Part shown: piece by piece, positions 12,161-24,598 of the stretch
Position numbering within the stretch: the first letter of the stretch is position 1
Layout of the letters: every line of letters begins with the position of its first letter
Assembly (NCBI GenBank): GCA_949130495.1
Contig: OX422221.1
Coordinates: 25,927,917-25,991,916, forward strand
Source: Sambucus nigra
Lineage: Eukaryota > Streptophyta > Magnoliopsida > Dipsacales > Adoxaceae
Direction: 5' to 3'
Length of the DNA stretch: 64,000 nucleotides
Notes under the pieces: model-generated
The model's database searches: none
What the model saw: only the letters and a program-made list of their open reading frames with translations
What the model was told of the DNA's origin: nothing
Made by a program: the position numbers and the translations under genes

Positions 12161-12644
12161 ATTTACACATTTCAGTGTACCTTATATAGGAAGGTACCCC
12201 TTTTAGTCTAAAGACGTAGACAATGTTTAATGATAATATGGTTAGACTAATAAAATGATGTGGATAATTCATTAAGAAAATGAGTCCTAATGAATAATGG
12301 GGTAGCCAATTATAAATTAGAATAATAATTTGGTAGTCTGAGAGAATGAAACTTAAAGTCTAATGGGATAGACGATAAGAAATATGCATTAAATCAATAA
12401 CTAGTCGAAGAGATAGACAAGGGTTATAGAATATTATGACGTAAGAATATGCACCTAGTTTATGTAAATTATGAAATTTATATTATGAAATCTAATCGGG
12501 GATTTGGGGTGCCAGACATGAGTAACCACTTTTAGTTATTTCATAGTCGAATGGATTATTCTTTACATGACTGATTAAATAATGGAAGTTACAATTGGGA
12601 TTTTTATTGAGGATACAAGTTGGATTGCTTCTAGATGAGAGGTG
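9577..12644 (+). mobile_element. 3' LTR of element A, left part
   Basis: Parallel to 4256-7297 with scattered substitutions and small indels. It is interrupted at 12644 by element B and resumes at 22283. Confidence 0.9.
12104..12158. repeat. (TA)n microsatellite in the 3' LTR of A
   Basis: About 27 TA units. The 5' LTR has only two short TA runs at the same place, so the expansion followed insertion. It creates the spurious Ile-Tyr minus-strand ORFs. Confidence 0.95.
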
Positions 12645-15286
12645 TGTAATACCCGTACTTTTATGGATAATTAAACTACATGAGTGGGTGTAAATTAATA
12701 ATTTGAGAGTTTAAAGTAAATAGTAAATATTGATTTTCAAGTGACAAATTAATATTTACTTGTGTTATATTTACTTACGGGAATAAGTAAATGAGATGGA
12801 CAATTTGTATTTCAGGTCGCAGGTGAATAAAAGTGACATGTGATGTTATTCTATTCGAAAAACACGTGTGGAGATGTGTTGGGTTTACGACATGAATTTT
12901 TGATAAGTGACTCCGATGGAGATTTCAAGTGCAGGGATGTTTTCGGAATGGCGGTAATAGTTAGAATACAGTACCCGAGGGTAGTGTTTGGATTCCGGGG
13001 ACTTTTTCGATTAGTAGGGACTTGCATTTGTGTATACGAGTCAATTTTGGGTTCAATAAGTGAATAACCCTTATTTTCTCTCTTATAAGTCACGAGAAAA
13101 AGAGAAAAGTGGAAAGAAGAGAAAGAAAGAAGAAAAAAGATAAAGAAGGGAGAAAATGGGAGATTTCCAGCCAAACTCCAACGGATTTCGGCACGAGGAC
13201 GTCAGATTTATCCTAAGAGGCAAGTGTTTAACTTGCTTTAAGTATTTATGTGTGTTTTTAGTTCATATTGAATTTGGTTTAAAAAATATAATGATTTTGG
13301 GTTGGGATTCTTGAATCAAAATGGTGTTTTTAGAAAAGACTTCATATATTTTGATGTGATAACATCTCCATATGGAATCTGAGTTTAAATCCACATTAAT
13401 GTTGTAAATTTTTGTGAAAAATTGGAAGGGTTGAATAAAAACTAGGGTTTAATTAAGATGGGGTTTAAATTTTAATTAACTGGATGAATCCCAAGAATAA
13501 ATTGGTGTGTTGGGCATATCTAAGTGTGTAGATGATTATTTTGATAATTGTTCAGGGTAAAACTCATAAATTTCGGAGTGGGTAGAGAAAATGAACTCCC
13601 GAACTGATCTGATCTCCGGACTGGTTTGTTTTTGGGGTTAAAGGTTCGGTTCGTTTCTTTTAAAATCGGATCAGTTCGTTTTATGGCCATAGGTTCGGTT
13701 CGGTTATCCCAATTAATTTTGGGATATTTTTCTTGGATTAAAAAAAGGATTGGAAGAGAATTCCTTTTGGAGATAAATATTAGGGGATACAAAATAGATT
13801 GTCAGTACCTCTATATGGTTAATTGATTGATGTGTGACCCTTGGGATTAGTGGGAATAAAATTCAGGGCATTAATTATATGAATGTTTGGGATGAACGAC
13901 ATTAAAGGAAATTTTCTGTGGCTTCGTACATATATATTTATGCATGTAGAATATATATGCCGATTATATATATATATATATGAGAAAATCGTAAGGTGAG
14001 AGTAGGATGATTTAAGAATACTAGCTAGATGTGATAAGCTACTATTCAGAAATAATGAGTGTGATAATTATATCATAAGTGAGTTAATACTTATGGGATT
14101 AGAATAAGTTGTGTGTGTACTTATGAACTAATAGGAATTAGAATATTCGGTATTTACAGGCTAATGTCGGGATTGATAGGCAAGTATGGATGGATTTGAT
14201 AACAAATAGGGGTATAGAGACAGTATGTATATAATATGATTATGAATATATCTGTGTGTGAATGATATATTTTTGTGAAGCATATGCCTCTAGTGCTATC
14301 ATGTGAAGTTGCGCGATGTGGGTGAGGCCCCTGGCTTAAGGAGCTAGTTGCGTATAGTCCTTAGGTCATAGCATCCATTTTTATATTCCGTGGCGTTTAT
14401 TAGGGGTAAGACGTTTTGGGTATGATTCATCTTTTTTCCAGTGAGGGACTATGACCGCTTCCCATATGTTGTGATTTGGCTCTTACCATATCGGTGTGAG
14501 ATTCCGACTGATGGTACATAGGATGATGTGTGATTAATTCCCTGGAAGATGATAGCATTGAGCGATTCCATCCATTGATTTATAGATATGAGGGATGGTT
14601 ATTATACTTATATAATGTGTGATATACAAGTATGGATATACTTGATGTGTATAGTATATTGTATATATATGAGATGTGAATATATATATACGGGCATAAT
14701 AAAGAATGAAACGCGAATTAATTTATGGATCATCCAGGAGTTAAGAACTTGCTAAAATATTTTTCAAAACTCGAGCTCTGACCCCAATCTATCTTTTCTT
14801 TTTCTTATCCTTTGTTATACTTTTTAGGTGTCCAGACACAGGGATGTCTAGATGACTATTCTTTCGAATTGGATGTTGTTGCCACAGCTGTAGATGTTGG
14901 CAGGAAATTATTTAGACGCTTCTATCCTTGTGATCTAAATAGGAGGTACTGTTGTAATATTCAGGCATATTGGCAAACTGTTGTCTTTTAGTTTATTTTC
15001 GGCATTTTTATTTTACGCCGATTTGATATTGTTGTATAAATGTTTTACCGAGAGTTGTAGAATATTATTTATTCATTTTAGTTGTTGTTCATATCTTTGT
15101 ATGGGTGGATTTACTTGTGCATTTAAGTTAAAAAGATTAGAAAGTTTAAAATTTGACATCGGGCCCAATAGGTTATTAGTAATTTAATGGTTTTTGACAG
15201 TCATGTTGAGAATGAAAGCATATGAGATTCCTATTTAATTTGATATAGGACTAATCACCCAGTATTTTATTAGGCGAGGTGTCATA
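12645..15286 (+). mobile_element. 5' LTR of element B
   Basis: 2,642 bases, aligned with 19295-22282. It contains a putative donor AG|GCAAGT (intron start 13220) and a strong pyrimidine-rich acceptor ending at 14827. The 21376-21745 segment of the 3' LTR, which carries the GAGAGGTGAG stem-loop, is missing here. Confidence 0.9.
13220..14827 (+). other. Putative leader intron inside the 5' LTR of B
   Basis: Donor AG|GCAAGT at 13220; acceptor preceded by a long T/C tract (CTTTTTCTTATCC...CTTTTTAG) ending 14827. The 3' LTR copy spans 19868-21833 with the same sites. Inferred from conservation of position across families. Confidence 0.45.
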
Positions 15287-15288
15287 AA

Positions 15289-15403
15289 TGGTATCAGAGC
15301 ATCAGGTTATAGTGTCCTTAGGAATTTGTGCGGACGTACTACGTTTTCAGCGTTGCTTTTTATTTGATATAGAGCCTTATGTTTAGGATTGTTGGTTCCT
15401 ATG
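15289..15403 (+). promoter_or_regulatory. Primer binding site and leader of element B
   Basis: TGGTATCAGAGC (15289-15300), complementary to initiator Met-tRNA, two bases after the LTR, followed by the leader block shared with A, C and F. Confidence 0.85.
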
Positions 15404-16130
15404 GTGAGATTTCATTCTCATATTATAGTGTATTATTATAGTGAATCTTATATGCGTTCGGGCGTGTTTCATAGGCTGACACACAAAGGAAGACAAGTGA
15501 AGGTCATTGCGAAGGCAACAGAAGGTAGGGATCAGTTGGAGTTGTAGAATATTTTGGGCATGATGACCGTAGTCGAGGTCACCCTTATTATTGCTCGGGG
15601 AGATGGGGATGTAAGGAATACTTGGGTGCATTAGATATTTTTGTACCGTTATAGCAGAAGTGGTGCTAAACTAGACTGACCCAGTGTGTTTAGAATGGGA
15701 GAGAGAGTCGGAGGAGCCTTTGAAGAGGACCACCCATTGGGATTTTGGTAAATGCGGAGATTGTGTGTGTAGGCAAGGGATGTAAGATAACCAAAGGCAT
15801 TGGCATATAACTGAGAGTAGTATACCCGAAAGTGTATTTGGGGTAAAAAAATTCTTAGCTCACGGGAGCAGTGTTGTAATGGTGGGAGTAAATCACCATG
15901 TTTTGAAAAGTGAAATAGCATGCCAATGAAAGGATCTTGGGTATGGTTTGACCGCAAGTTCCTTCATATTTTGTTGAGAAAGAGATGTGGATGAAATTCT
16001 TAACTTATCACAGGAGGGCTGGATAGAGACCTTATCTAGCGAACTTTGTACCCGACCAGTTAGGTAGAATGGAGAAAAGAGTCCTTAAGTAGGTGATGGA
16101 CTCATGAAAAAAGTCACCAACACTTAAGGG
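15404..16130 (+). pseudogene. gag remains of element B
   Basis: Fragments read as gag in shifting frames. Near 15695-15740 there is a match to the segment preceding the capsid domain (VREAF..HP.EF in F). Near 15868-15893 a WWE motif follows a GA-rich stretch as in the Retrotrans_gag domain. Near 15935-15960 there is a W.FDRK stretch, and near 16035-16075 a VPD....EKR stretch. The order matches the gag of F and C, but stops and indels destroy the frame. Confidence 0.55.
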
Positions 16131-19100
16131 AACTCCTTGGATGGTCGAAGAATATGGCGACTATGTCATGTTTTGACAATGAGGTTATGAATGCTTCTTT
16201 GTTAAGGGAGATAAAGGAATTGGAGAATTTAGTCAGGGAGTATGACTGGATGTAACGGTCCTAGAGAAACACCGCATGGGGAAGACCCATAAGGGGGCCC
16301 ATTAAATCATTCAGATAGCTGAATTCCTATCGAGTGATAGTGGATTCAGTTGGAACTGGTAAGACAAATAGTGTGTTCCATAAGGCCAACGGATCTAAGG
16401 AAATAATGAGGCTAACCGTTAGGGTCAAGGCTACCAGGGTCCGAGAGAAGGACAACCCTAATATGGTCAGTACGGCTAGGAATAGTGTATTATATGAATA
16501 GGTATTTTTATGTGGAGAGTAGGACCTCATGCATTTATTTTTCTCGAAGAGAGTAAGGGACAAGGGTATGGTGCCTGGCTGGGGCAATAATTAAGATAGT
16601 TTTTGGTTCAGTTTGGACAAGCGTGTCATGTCTGGTAACTATTGGAGCAGCCATGGCGATTGGCAAGGTAGAGAAATGAGTTTTAACCTCGATTGTATGA
16701 GGTATGCTTTGGGTGGCACGAGTGAGCCACGGTATCTTGATTAGCACTAGATTTGCGTGTGAGACAAGTTTAGTGTGTATATCGATAACATTGTCATGTT
16801 TATATATTTTTATGGTAGAGCGGAGTTATTTTTTATTTCATCCAGGGGGAAGTGGGTGTAGGAATAATGGTATATATCTTATTGGAATTACTCATTTTAG
16901 TTATGTGTTATACGAGTATGATATTATCGTGAGTATTGCAAGGCTATCGTGGTTGTTGTTCCACGATATGATATGCTATTTTGGTGATGCCTCACCTGAA
17001 AGAGGGTTGTGTGCACCTTTTATATTATATTATGATAGAGACTTCGGAGAATATGGTTGTCTCGAGATATTTGATCCCGGTGTGTAGGGACTTTATTGAG
17101 GTAATTTGAGGTATATTGGATTTACTGTTGAGCAGAGATTTAGCTTGTTATTATGTTTAGTGCTTAAAACTTGGTGATAGGGATATCGCATTGTTATATT
17201 ACTCCTTTAGAGATGTGGGAGGTGAAATTTATATTTATATGTATGGGGACAAGATTCTGAGAGTCCTGGTTATGTGTTTGAGGTTTGTGGAATTTGATTA
17301 CCGCTAATGCTGAGTGATAGAGTATTGGGGAAAGTTCCTTATTTGAATGTTATTACGTGATGAGATATGCATGAGCCTTGATGAACGTTGTGAGTAGAGA
17401 GATGTTGATGGATGCTAGGGCATCAGTTTTGGACGTTTATTAATGGAAGGGTAGAGCAAACACTTTGAGCTGAGAGCTATTATATAGTATAAGGCATGCG
17501 GAGCCGATAGTGTCGTGGGAGAGCACTAAATAAATTTCTTCTCACCACGATTTGAAGGGTGGAACGATGTTGAGGCAAGTTAAATTCTGATTTATGGGGG
17601 TGATTGAAAATATCCATGTGTTATAGCCACATCGAGTATGAGAGGCCAATTTGGAGAAGTGTGTTAAGTGTGCGAGGTTTCTAGTGTTGTGCAAATATGC
17701 ACGGATTATAGGGTGTGTGGGCACCCTGGTTAGCTGATTTCATAATCGTCCGAGATAGGAGGACATGGGAATAAATGTGTGGAATATGTGCATGTGGTGC
17801 AGTTATAGACAAGATGGAATGGTAGAATGGATTAAACGTCATGTGAGAATGACGATAATCCAAGTATATGTGTGCAATAAGAGTTGCCACACCCGAGATG
17901 GGTTGAAAGGTTGTGGGAATCCATTTATTCAGATGTCTCTTGAGAAGAGAAAAATCCAACTATAGTGGGAAATTTGAGCGGAGTCCTACTCAGTTGAATG
18001 TTAAGAGTGGCTTACACGTAAATAGAATGTTAATCTTTATAAGGTAAAAAGGGCCCTGAAGTGCGCATGGTGGTGAAAAAGTGCACGAGCCTTGATTTTG
18101 GTATACCCTAGGGAAATAAGGGGAGTATAAAGTACCACTTAAGGTGAGACGTTATAAGTGGGAATTGGTGTTAGGGGAGACATGGTGAGACTGTCTCCGG
18201 GTGCACCACTTATTGGTGGAAATACGTTGGTTCGAGATGATAAACTAGAAAAATTTTGTATCAAGCCGACGATTCCAGTGACGGAATGGGCAGACAGGCT
18301 AATGATTTTCATTGATAGGTGTTCTCAAACATTTCTTTGAAAATAAGTATTGCACCATTGCAAGGTGCCACCGAATATTGTTGTGAATTAGGATGAAGAT
18401 CCTTGAACTCCACCTCCAATAGGGATTTTCGGGAAGTAGTGGTGATGACCTTTTGTTGTGGGTAAGTCGTGTCACCTTTAGCCCGATGAGTAGATGGGAG
18501 GTTATTAACAACTAGTAAACTTGTATGAATGAAACTCTGGAGTCACTGCAGTTAGTTTACTTTTGTAACTAACCTAACTTGAAATTGAGGTAAGGCATGG
18601 TACGATAATCGGGAGGGAAATGACCAATTGGTAGAGTTATATACAGTCACTCGTACCTGCTTTTTATGGACAAGGTGCCTATTAAGGTTTTGTGTGGGAT
18701 AGCCTAGTCGTTCTCACTCTGGTTGTTTAGATGTGAGTGAATAACTAGACTTTTGGGTCGAATGCAATTTAGAGTCTGTTGTTGAGAGGGGCATTCACCC
18801 AAACTATTTTGGGGTGACTTTTGAATGCCGTAAGATTTACGTCGTCATGAACCAAGATTTGAAGGACTGACAGGAGTGGTCAGATGTTCTTATAGTTTCT
18901 CTCTAGATGGGAATTTTATGTTGGGATGGACAAGGGAAGCTGGCACTTAGTGATGTGCGGCCTTCCAATAGAACTGAGGCAACAGAGCCAGTGATTTATA
19001 GGCTTGTCTTATTTGTATTATTAAAATACACTTTCCTTTATTGAGGTGAGAGTTTATGACTGATGGAGTGTATCAATATGAAGCGAATTGAACAAGCTTG

Positions 19101-19280
19101 TTGTTAAGTTGGGGCTATAGTGAGTAAGCTGAATACAATTGGGTACCACTAGCGGCAATATAGTGGAGTGACCCTTTTGTTAGTATGATTTGATTTTGGG
19201 TACTAAAGGGGGTTGTGTGTGGCTCAAGATCCTAAGTTTTGGTATCGGTTTGGTCCGAATTTCGAGGACAAAATTCTCTT
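16131..19280 (+). mobile_element. Unrecognised interior of element B
   Basis: Roughly 3.1 kb where pol should be. I could not identify RT, RNase H or integrase motifs in any frame. ORFs such as 16704-17087 (+) and 16327-16587 (-) have no recognisable domain. The last bases (ATTTCGAGGACAAAATTC near 19258) match the usual chromovirus 3' tail, so the element end is authentic and the middle is eroded or replaced. Confidence 0.4.
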
Positions 19281-19294
19281 GTAAGGGGAGAGAA
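19281..19294 (+). promoter_or_regulatory. Polypurine tract of B
   Basis: GTAAGGGGAGAGAA directly before the 3' LTR. Confidence 0.8.
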
Positions 19295-22282
19295 TGAAAT
19301 ACCCCGTACTTTTATGGATAATTAAATTATGTGAGTGGGTGTAATTTAATAATTTGAGAATTTCAAGTAAATAGTAAATATTAATTTAAAGTGACAGATT
19401 AATATTTACATGTGTTAAATTTACTTACGGGAATAAGTAAATGAGATGGACTATTTGTATTTCAGGTCACGGGTAAATAAAAGTGACAGGTGATGTTATT
19501 CTAATCGAAAAACATGGGTGGAGATGTGTTGGGTTTAAGACGTGAATTTTTTATAGTTGACTCAGATGGAAATTTCGAGTGCATGGTTATTTTCGGAATG
19601 GTCGTAATAGTGAGGATAGAGTACCCGGGGATAGTCTTTGGGTTTCGAGGACTTTTTGGATCAGTAGGGACTCGCATTTGTGTATATGAGTCAATTTTGG
19701 GTTTCATAAGTGGATAACCCTTATTTTCTCTCTTATAAGTCACGAGAGAAAGAGAAAAGAGGAAATAAAATAAATAAAGAAGAAAGAAGACAAAGAGGGG
19801 AGAAAAGGAGATTTCTGGCCAAGCTCCAGCGGATTCTCGCACGAGGACGTCGAATTTATCCAAAGAGGCAAGTGTTTAACTTGCTTTAACTATTTATGTG
19901 TGTTTATAGTCCATATTATAGTTTGTGTAAAAACTATAAGGATTTTGGGTTGGGATTCTTGAATCAAAATGGGGTTTTCGGAAAAGACTTCATATATTTT
20001 GATTTGATAAGAACTCCATATGGAATCTGAGTTTAAATCCATGTTAATGCTGTAAATTTTTGTGAGAAATTGGAAGGGTTGAATAAAAACTAGGGTATAA
20101 TTAAGATGGGGTTTAAATCTTAATTAACTTAATGAATCCCAAAAATAAATTGGTGTGTTGGGTATATCTAAGTGTGTTGATGATTATTCAGGGTAAAAAT
20201 CATAAATTTCAGAGTTGGAAGAGAAAATGAACTGCCGAACTGATCAGATCGCCGGACCGATTCATTTTTGGGGTTATCGGTTCGGTTCATTTATTTCAGA
20301 ACCGGATCGGTTCATTTTATGGTCGTAGATTCGGTTCGATTATGGTAGCTATAATTTTGCGATATTTTTCTTGGATTAAAAAGGATTATAAGAGAATTCC
20401 TTTTGGAGATAAATATTAGGGGATCATAAATAGAGTGTGAGGACCTCTAGATGGTTAATTGACTGATGTGTGACCCTTGGGATTAGTGGGAATAAAATCC
20501 TAGGCATGCATTTTAGGAGTGTTCGGGATGATCGACATTCGAGGAATTTTTCGGTAGGTTCGTACATATATATTTATGCGGGTAGAATATATATGCCGAT
20601 TATATATATATGGGTAGAATATATATATATTAGAGAATCCTAAGGTACGAGTAGGATGATTTAAGAATACTAGCCAGACGTGATAAGCTACTATTCGGAA
20701 ATAATGAGCGTGATAATTACATCATAAGTGAGTGAATACTTATGGGATTTAAATAAGTTGTGTGTATACTTATGAACTAATACGAATTTCTATATTCGGG
20801 ATTTACAGGCTAATTCTGGGATTGATAGGCATCTATGGACGGATTTGATAATACATACGGCTATAGAGACAGTATGTATATGATGTTATTATGAATATAT
20901 TTGTGTGTGAATAATATATTTCTGTGAAGAATTGCCCTCTATTAATATCATGGGAAGTTGCGCGATGTGGGTGAGGCCCCTGGCTTGAGGAGCATGTTGC
21001 GTATAGTCCCCAGGTCATAGCGTCCATTTTTATACTGTGTGGCATTTATCAGGGGTAAGACATGTGGGTTATGATTTCTCTTATTTCAAGTGAGGAACTA
21101 TGACTGCTTCCCGTACGTTGTGATTTGGTTTTTACCAATTCGATGTGAAAGTCGCACCACTGGTACCCAGGATGATGTGTGAGTAATTCCCTGGAAGATG
21201 ATAGCATTGAGAGACTGCATCCATTGTGTTATAACTCTGAGGCATGGTTATTATACTTATATAGTGTGTTATATATAAGTATGGATATACTTGATGTGTA
21301 TACTGTATTGTATATATATGAGATGTGAATATATATATAAAGAATGAATTGAGTATTAATTTATGGATCATCCGGGAGTATAAATTCGAAATAAAATATG
21401 TGATACGTATATAAAGATGAGAATATTATATACGAGATGATAACACTAAAATGTGATTAGTGTAAAATAACAGGTGAAAGTTATTCATAATGATCGAGTA
21501 AATCATAAGTGATAATTATAATGCGTATGCTCGTGTGAAATCTTAGGATATTATATACGGGGGGTAAGAAATAATGTAAGGTGAATTAGAGGTTCTGGGA
21601 AATTTTAGTTAGGCTAGGTAGCGTAACTAGGGTTTTAAAATACATGCATTAGGTGTGCACTGTTAGATGAGAGGTGAGGGGTATCTCATGTGAGTGCGAC
21701 ACCAGTTTAAATATGGGGAATATCATATTTTAAGTATTAAAGTACGTTAAGCACTTGCTTAAAAAAATTTCAAAACCCGAGCTCTGACTCTTATCTATCT
21801 TTTCTTTTTCTTCTCCTTTGTTATACTTTTTAGGTGTCCAGACAAAGGGATGCCTAGATGACTATTATTTCGAGTCAGATGTTGTTCCCACAATTGTGGA
21901 TGTTGGAAGGAAATTGTTTAGATGATTCTATCCTCGTGATCTCAATAGGAGCTACTCTTGTAATATTCGGGCATATTGCCCAACTGTTGTCTTTTAGTTT
22001 ATTTTCAGCATTTTTATTTTACGCCGAGTCGATATGGTTGCATAAATATTTGACCGAGAGTTATCGGTTATTATTTATTCATTTTAGTTGTTGTTTAAAT
22101 CTTTGTATGGATGGATTTACTTGTGCGTAAGATAAGACAATTTTTAATTTGACACCGGGCCCAATAGGTTATTTGCAATCAAATGGTTTTTGATAGTGAT
22201 GCAGAGAATGAAAGCATATGAGATTCCCGTTTAATTTCACATAGGACTGATCATCTGGTATTTTATTAGGCGGGGTGTCATA
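19295..22282 (+). mobile_element. 3' LTR of element B
   Basis: 2,988 bases, TGAAATACCCC to GTGTCATA, followed by the AGGTG duplication. Carries the putative intron 19868-21833 and the complete stem-loop at 21652-21703. Confidence 0.9.
21652..21703 (+). other. GAGAGGTGAG stem-loop, LTR of B
   Basis: Left arm GGTGTGCAC (21652-21660), right arm GTGC-G-ACACC (21694-21703), loop containing GAGAGGTGAG (21669-21678). The same loop core with different but still pairing arms is found in C and F. Confidence 0.6.
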
Positions 22283-22811
22283 AGGTGAGGCACTCATTAC
22301 ATGTCAGCGTCGATGGGGGAGACGTGAAGTATGGGTTAGTAAAAAATTGCGTATTTACTGGTGAAGAATCCTTACACACCTCGGGCTCTTACCCAAATTA
22401 TAAATGTTATCCCCCCTGGTATTCTTAATGACAGGGATGGCAGGACTGACAACGGGTCAGACTTGCAATTGTATTGGGCGTAGTGGATTTCGTTCCATTG
22501 ATTATAGTATAGGTTTTACTTCATCTTATGCATTTTATTTGATAGTGGAATTTGTACAGACATAAGACTAAGGGTTTATTTATATAAGTTGTACTTATCT
22601 TTACATTGCGGACATTGTATGATGATTCAGTTTTATTATTGATGTGTTGAATCAGTTTGATTCAGATGTTTTATTCATTGTGGATTTTGATATAAAATAT
22701 GGAAAATTGGTACTCCTTCAGTGTTGAGAATGGTTTAAATTGTCGATAAGCTCCATCTTCGGCGTACTGAGCCTGGATAGCCTTTGCGTGAGAAAATGGG
22801 GCGTTGTTACA
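22283..22811 (+). mobile_element. 3' LTR of element A, right part
   Basis: Resumes the A LTR after B, starting with the duplicated AGGTG and matching 7301-7807. It ends TTGTTACA, then the TGAGT duplication. Confidence 0.9.
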
Positions 22812-22816
22812 TGAGT

Positions 22817-23185
22817 GTCGATCACTAGAGAGTGTTGCCATAATAGAGGCATCAAAATTATTTTTTTGTTAGAAAAGAAGCCTTTGAATTTTATTGAATG
22901 TGGTCATCAACTAAGTGGAGACTTGAGGAATTTTATGTGATCTTGAGGAATTTTATGCGATCTTGAGGGATTGCCTGATGGTGAGCATTAACACATGTTA
23001 CATGCAAAGTTCCTTAGTAATATCCCCTTGTGTAAGGGCGTATGATGACTTCTTAGTTATTGAGGACCTCGATGACTTAGCCATGAACGATTACCATGAC
23101 TTAGAGTAAGGATTGATAACCCCGAGAATTTAAGCAATTGATAGACTGAACATTTTGAGGACGGAATTCCTTAAGGAGGGAAAAA
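22817..23185 (+). mobile_element. 3' interior end of gypsy element G
   Basis: No intact frame. It ends in GAGGACGGAATTCC and the polypurine stretch AAGGAGGGAAAAA (23173-23185), the normal tail of a gypsy chromovirus, followed at once by an LTR start. Confidence 0.55.
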
Positions 23186-23360
23186 TGTAATACTCGCCTC
23201 ATGACTTTGATCGTAATCATATGATTTGGTGACTTGGTATAACAAATTGGGCTCTAAGATTTTTTAGGTGGATCCTAAGCCAAATATGGGTAACGTAGTA
23301 AACCTTGTGCAATTGAATTTGACTTTTTATGGCCAAAAGTTGATGAAGAGATTTTTTGCA

Positions 23361-23650
23361 GTCGTTCGGATGAAAGTCATTGTAGTTAAAACGAGTCTAT
23401 CGAACGAGGTTCAAATGATTTCTAATGAATGAGAAAATGGTCTATTTCCCTCCCTCTTGGAATCTCATTCAAAATCCACGTTATAACGAAGTACTCAGTC
23501 ATTCAAATGAAGTGTACTTTCCATTCAAATGAGGTACTTATCATACCCCATTTAACCCCACGATTCTGCCTTATTTTTACCTCGTTAGAACTCTCATTCG
23601 AATGAAGTGGATCTCGTTTGAACAAGGTTGAAAATCATTTGAATGATCGG
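23361..23650 (+). repeat. Decayed TTCGAACG-type array in the LTR of G
   Basis: GTCGTTCGGATGA, ATCGAACGAGG, CATTCAAATGA (repeated), CTCATTCGAATGA, CTCGTTTGAAC and ATTTGAATGAT follow each other. Most differ from CGTTCGAACGAG by C to T or G to A at CpG, as expected from methylation decay. Confidence 0.6.
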
Positions 23651-24030
23651 GAACAAATCTATAAAATTTTACATATTTTAATTTGCTATCACGACGTGGA
23701 TCATTGGATTAGATGATGCGTTGAGATCTCAACAATTCAGATCAAAACATTGGATAAAGGTTTGATGGACCATTGGATAAACGGTTAAGTATAGGCGCAT
23801 TTAGGGGATTTAACCCTTCGAGTTTTTAGAGTATTAAAAGGGGACTTTGACTCATTCGGGGCATTTCCATCAGATTTGGCCTCTCTCTCTAGAACTTGGA
23901 GTGCTTCCTCCACTAACCAACAAACACCAACCTAGCACAACCACCCTTCCACTTTAAACCACAAAATATTAACCATCTTATTTCATATTTGGGCTCATAA
24001 AACCCATTTACACCATTTATTAGACAATAT

Positions 24031-24225
24031 ATGAATCCATGGAGATATTGTTGGGGGTTTTTTAAGAAAAAGGTAGATGAAACCATGGATTTTGAAGGGG
24101 GTTTTCATGGATCTTTCAAGAAAAAAAGCTTAGTGGAGCTAGGCAACCTCTTTAAGGCCATATTAGGAGGTAGGAGGTTTCCACCTTCTTCTACACATCG
24201 TCCACCATTGTTCAAGCTTATTTAA
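24031..24225 (+). other. Small ORF inside the G LTR, not called as a gene
   Basis: 64 codons, no recognisable domain, no second copy in the window to test conservation. Listed only because it is the single sizeable plus-strand frame in this LTR. Confidence 0.1.
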
Positions 24226-24598
24226 TGTGGGAAAACTATAATCTTAGTTAAGGACTCTATTTTTTCCATAGTATTAGTCTTATAGTTGAGTTGGTAATAG
24301 TAGGATTCATACATGATTTTAAAAAAGTTATTTCTTATGATTTGTGATAAATGATTTATGATAGATTCCAAGAGTTTTGAGGAAAAAATGATATATTTCA
24401 AGAAATCTTGATGTCTAAACATGTTTTGGAAAAAAATATTTGAAATGATATTTCTTCTGTTGAAAATATCTTATTAACAAATGTCTCAAGGTTTTCTTGT
24501 TAAAATTGGGTTTTTTGTATAAATAGACATTTACTCAAGTTTTAAATAAACAAAAATGTTATTGATTTTGAAAAGCATGTTTACGCATATATTATAAA

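Larger units (their letters stand above)
12645..22282 (+). mobile_element. Element B: Ty3/gypsy LTR retrotransposon nested in the LTR of A
   Basis: Flanked by AGGTG duplications at 12640-12644 and 22283-22287; LTRs start TGTAATACCC or TGAAATACCCC and end GTGTCATA. Total 9,638 bases. The 5' LTR is about 370 bases shorter than the 3' LTR because of a deletion at about 14742. The interior is degenerate, with only gag-like remains, so it cannot move itself. Its leader and gag remains are closest to those of F and C. Confidence 0.9.
4256..22811 (+). mobile_element. Element A: Ty3/gypsy-type LTR retrotransposon with gutted interior, split by element B
   Basis: Bounded by the 5-bp duplication TGAGT (4251-4255 and 22812-22816). 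LTRs start TGTAATA and end GTTACA. Without B the element is about 8.9 kb, of which about 7.1 kb is LTR and only 1.77 kb interior. The two LTRs differ at roughly one base in ten by eye, so this is an old copy. With only a protease trace left it was either non-autonomous or lost its interior before or after insertion. The nested B proves A is older than B. Confidence 0.85.

Noticed and set aside
11747..12272. Minus-strand ORFs in the 3' LTR of A
   Set aside because: They read through a (TA)n microsatellite and are not open in the 5' LTR.
16704..17087. 127-codon ORF as a possible captured gene in B
   Set aside because: No domain, no second copy, composition like the surrounding decayed interior.
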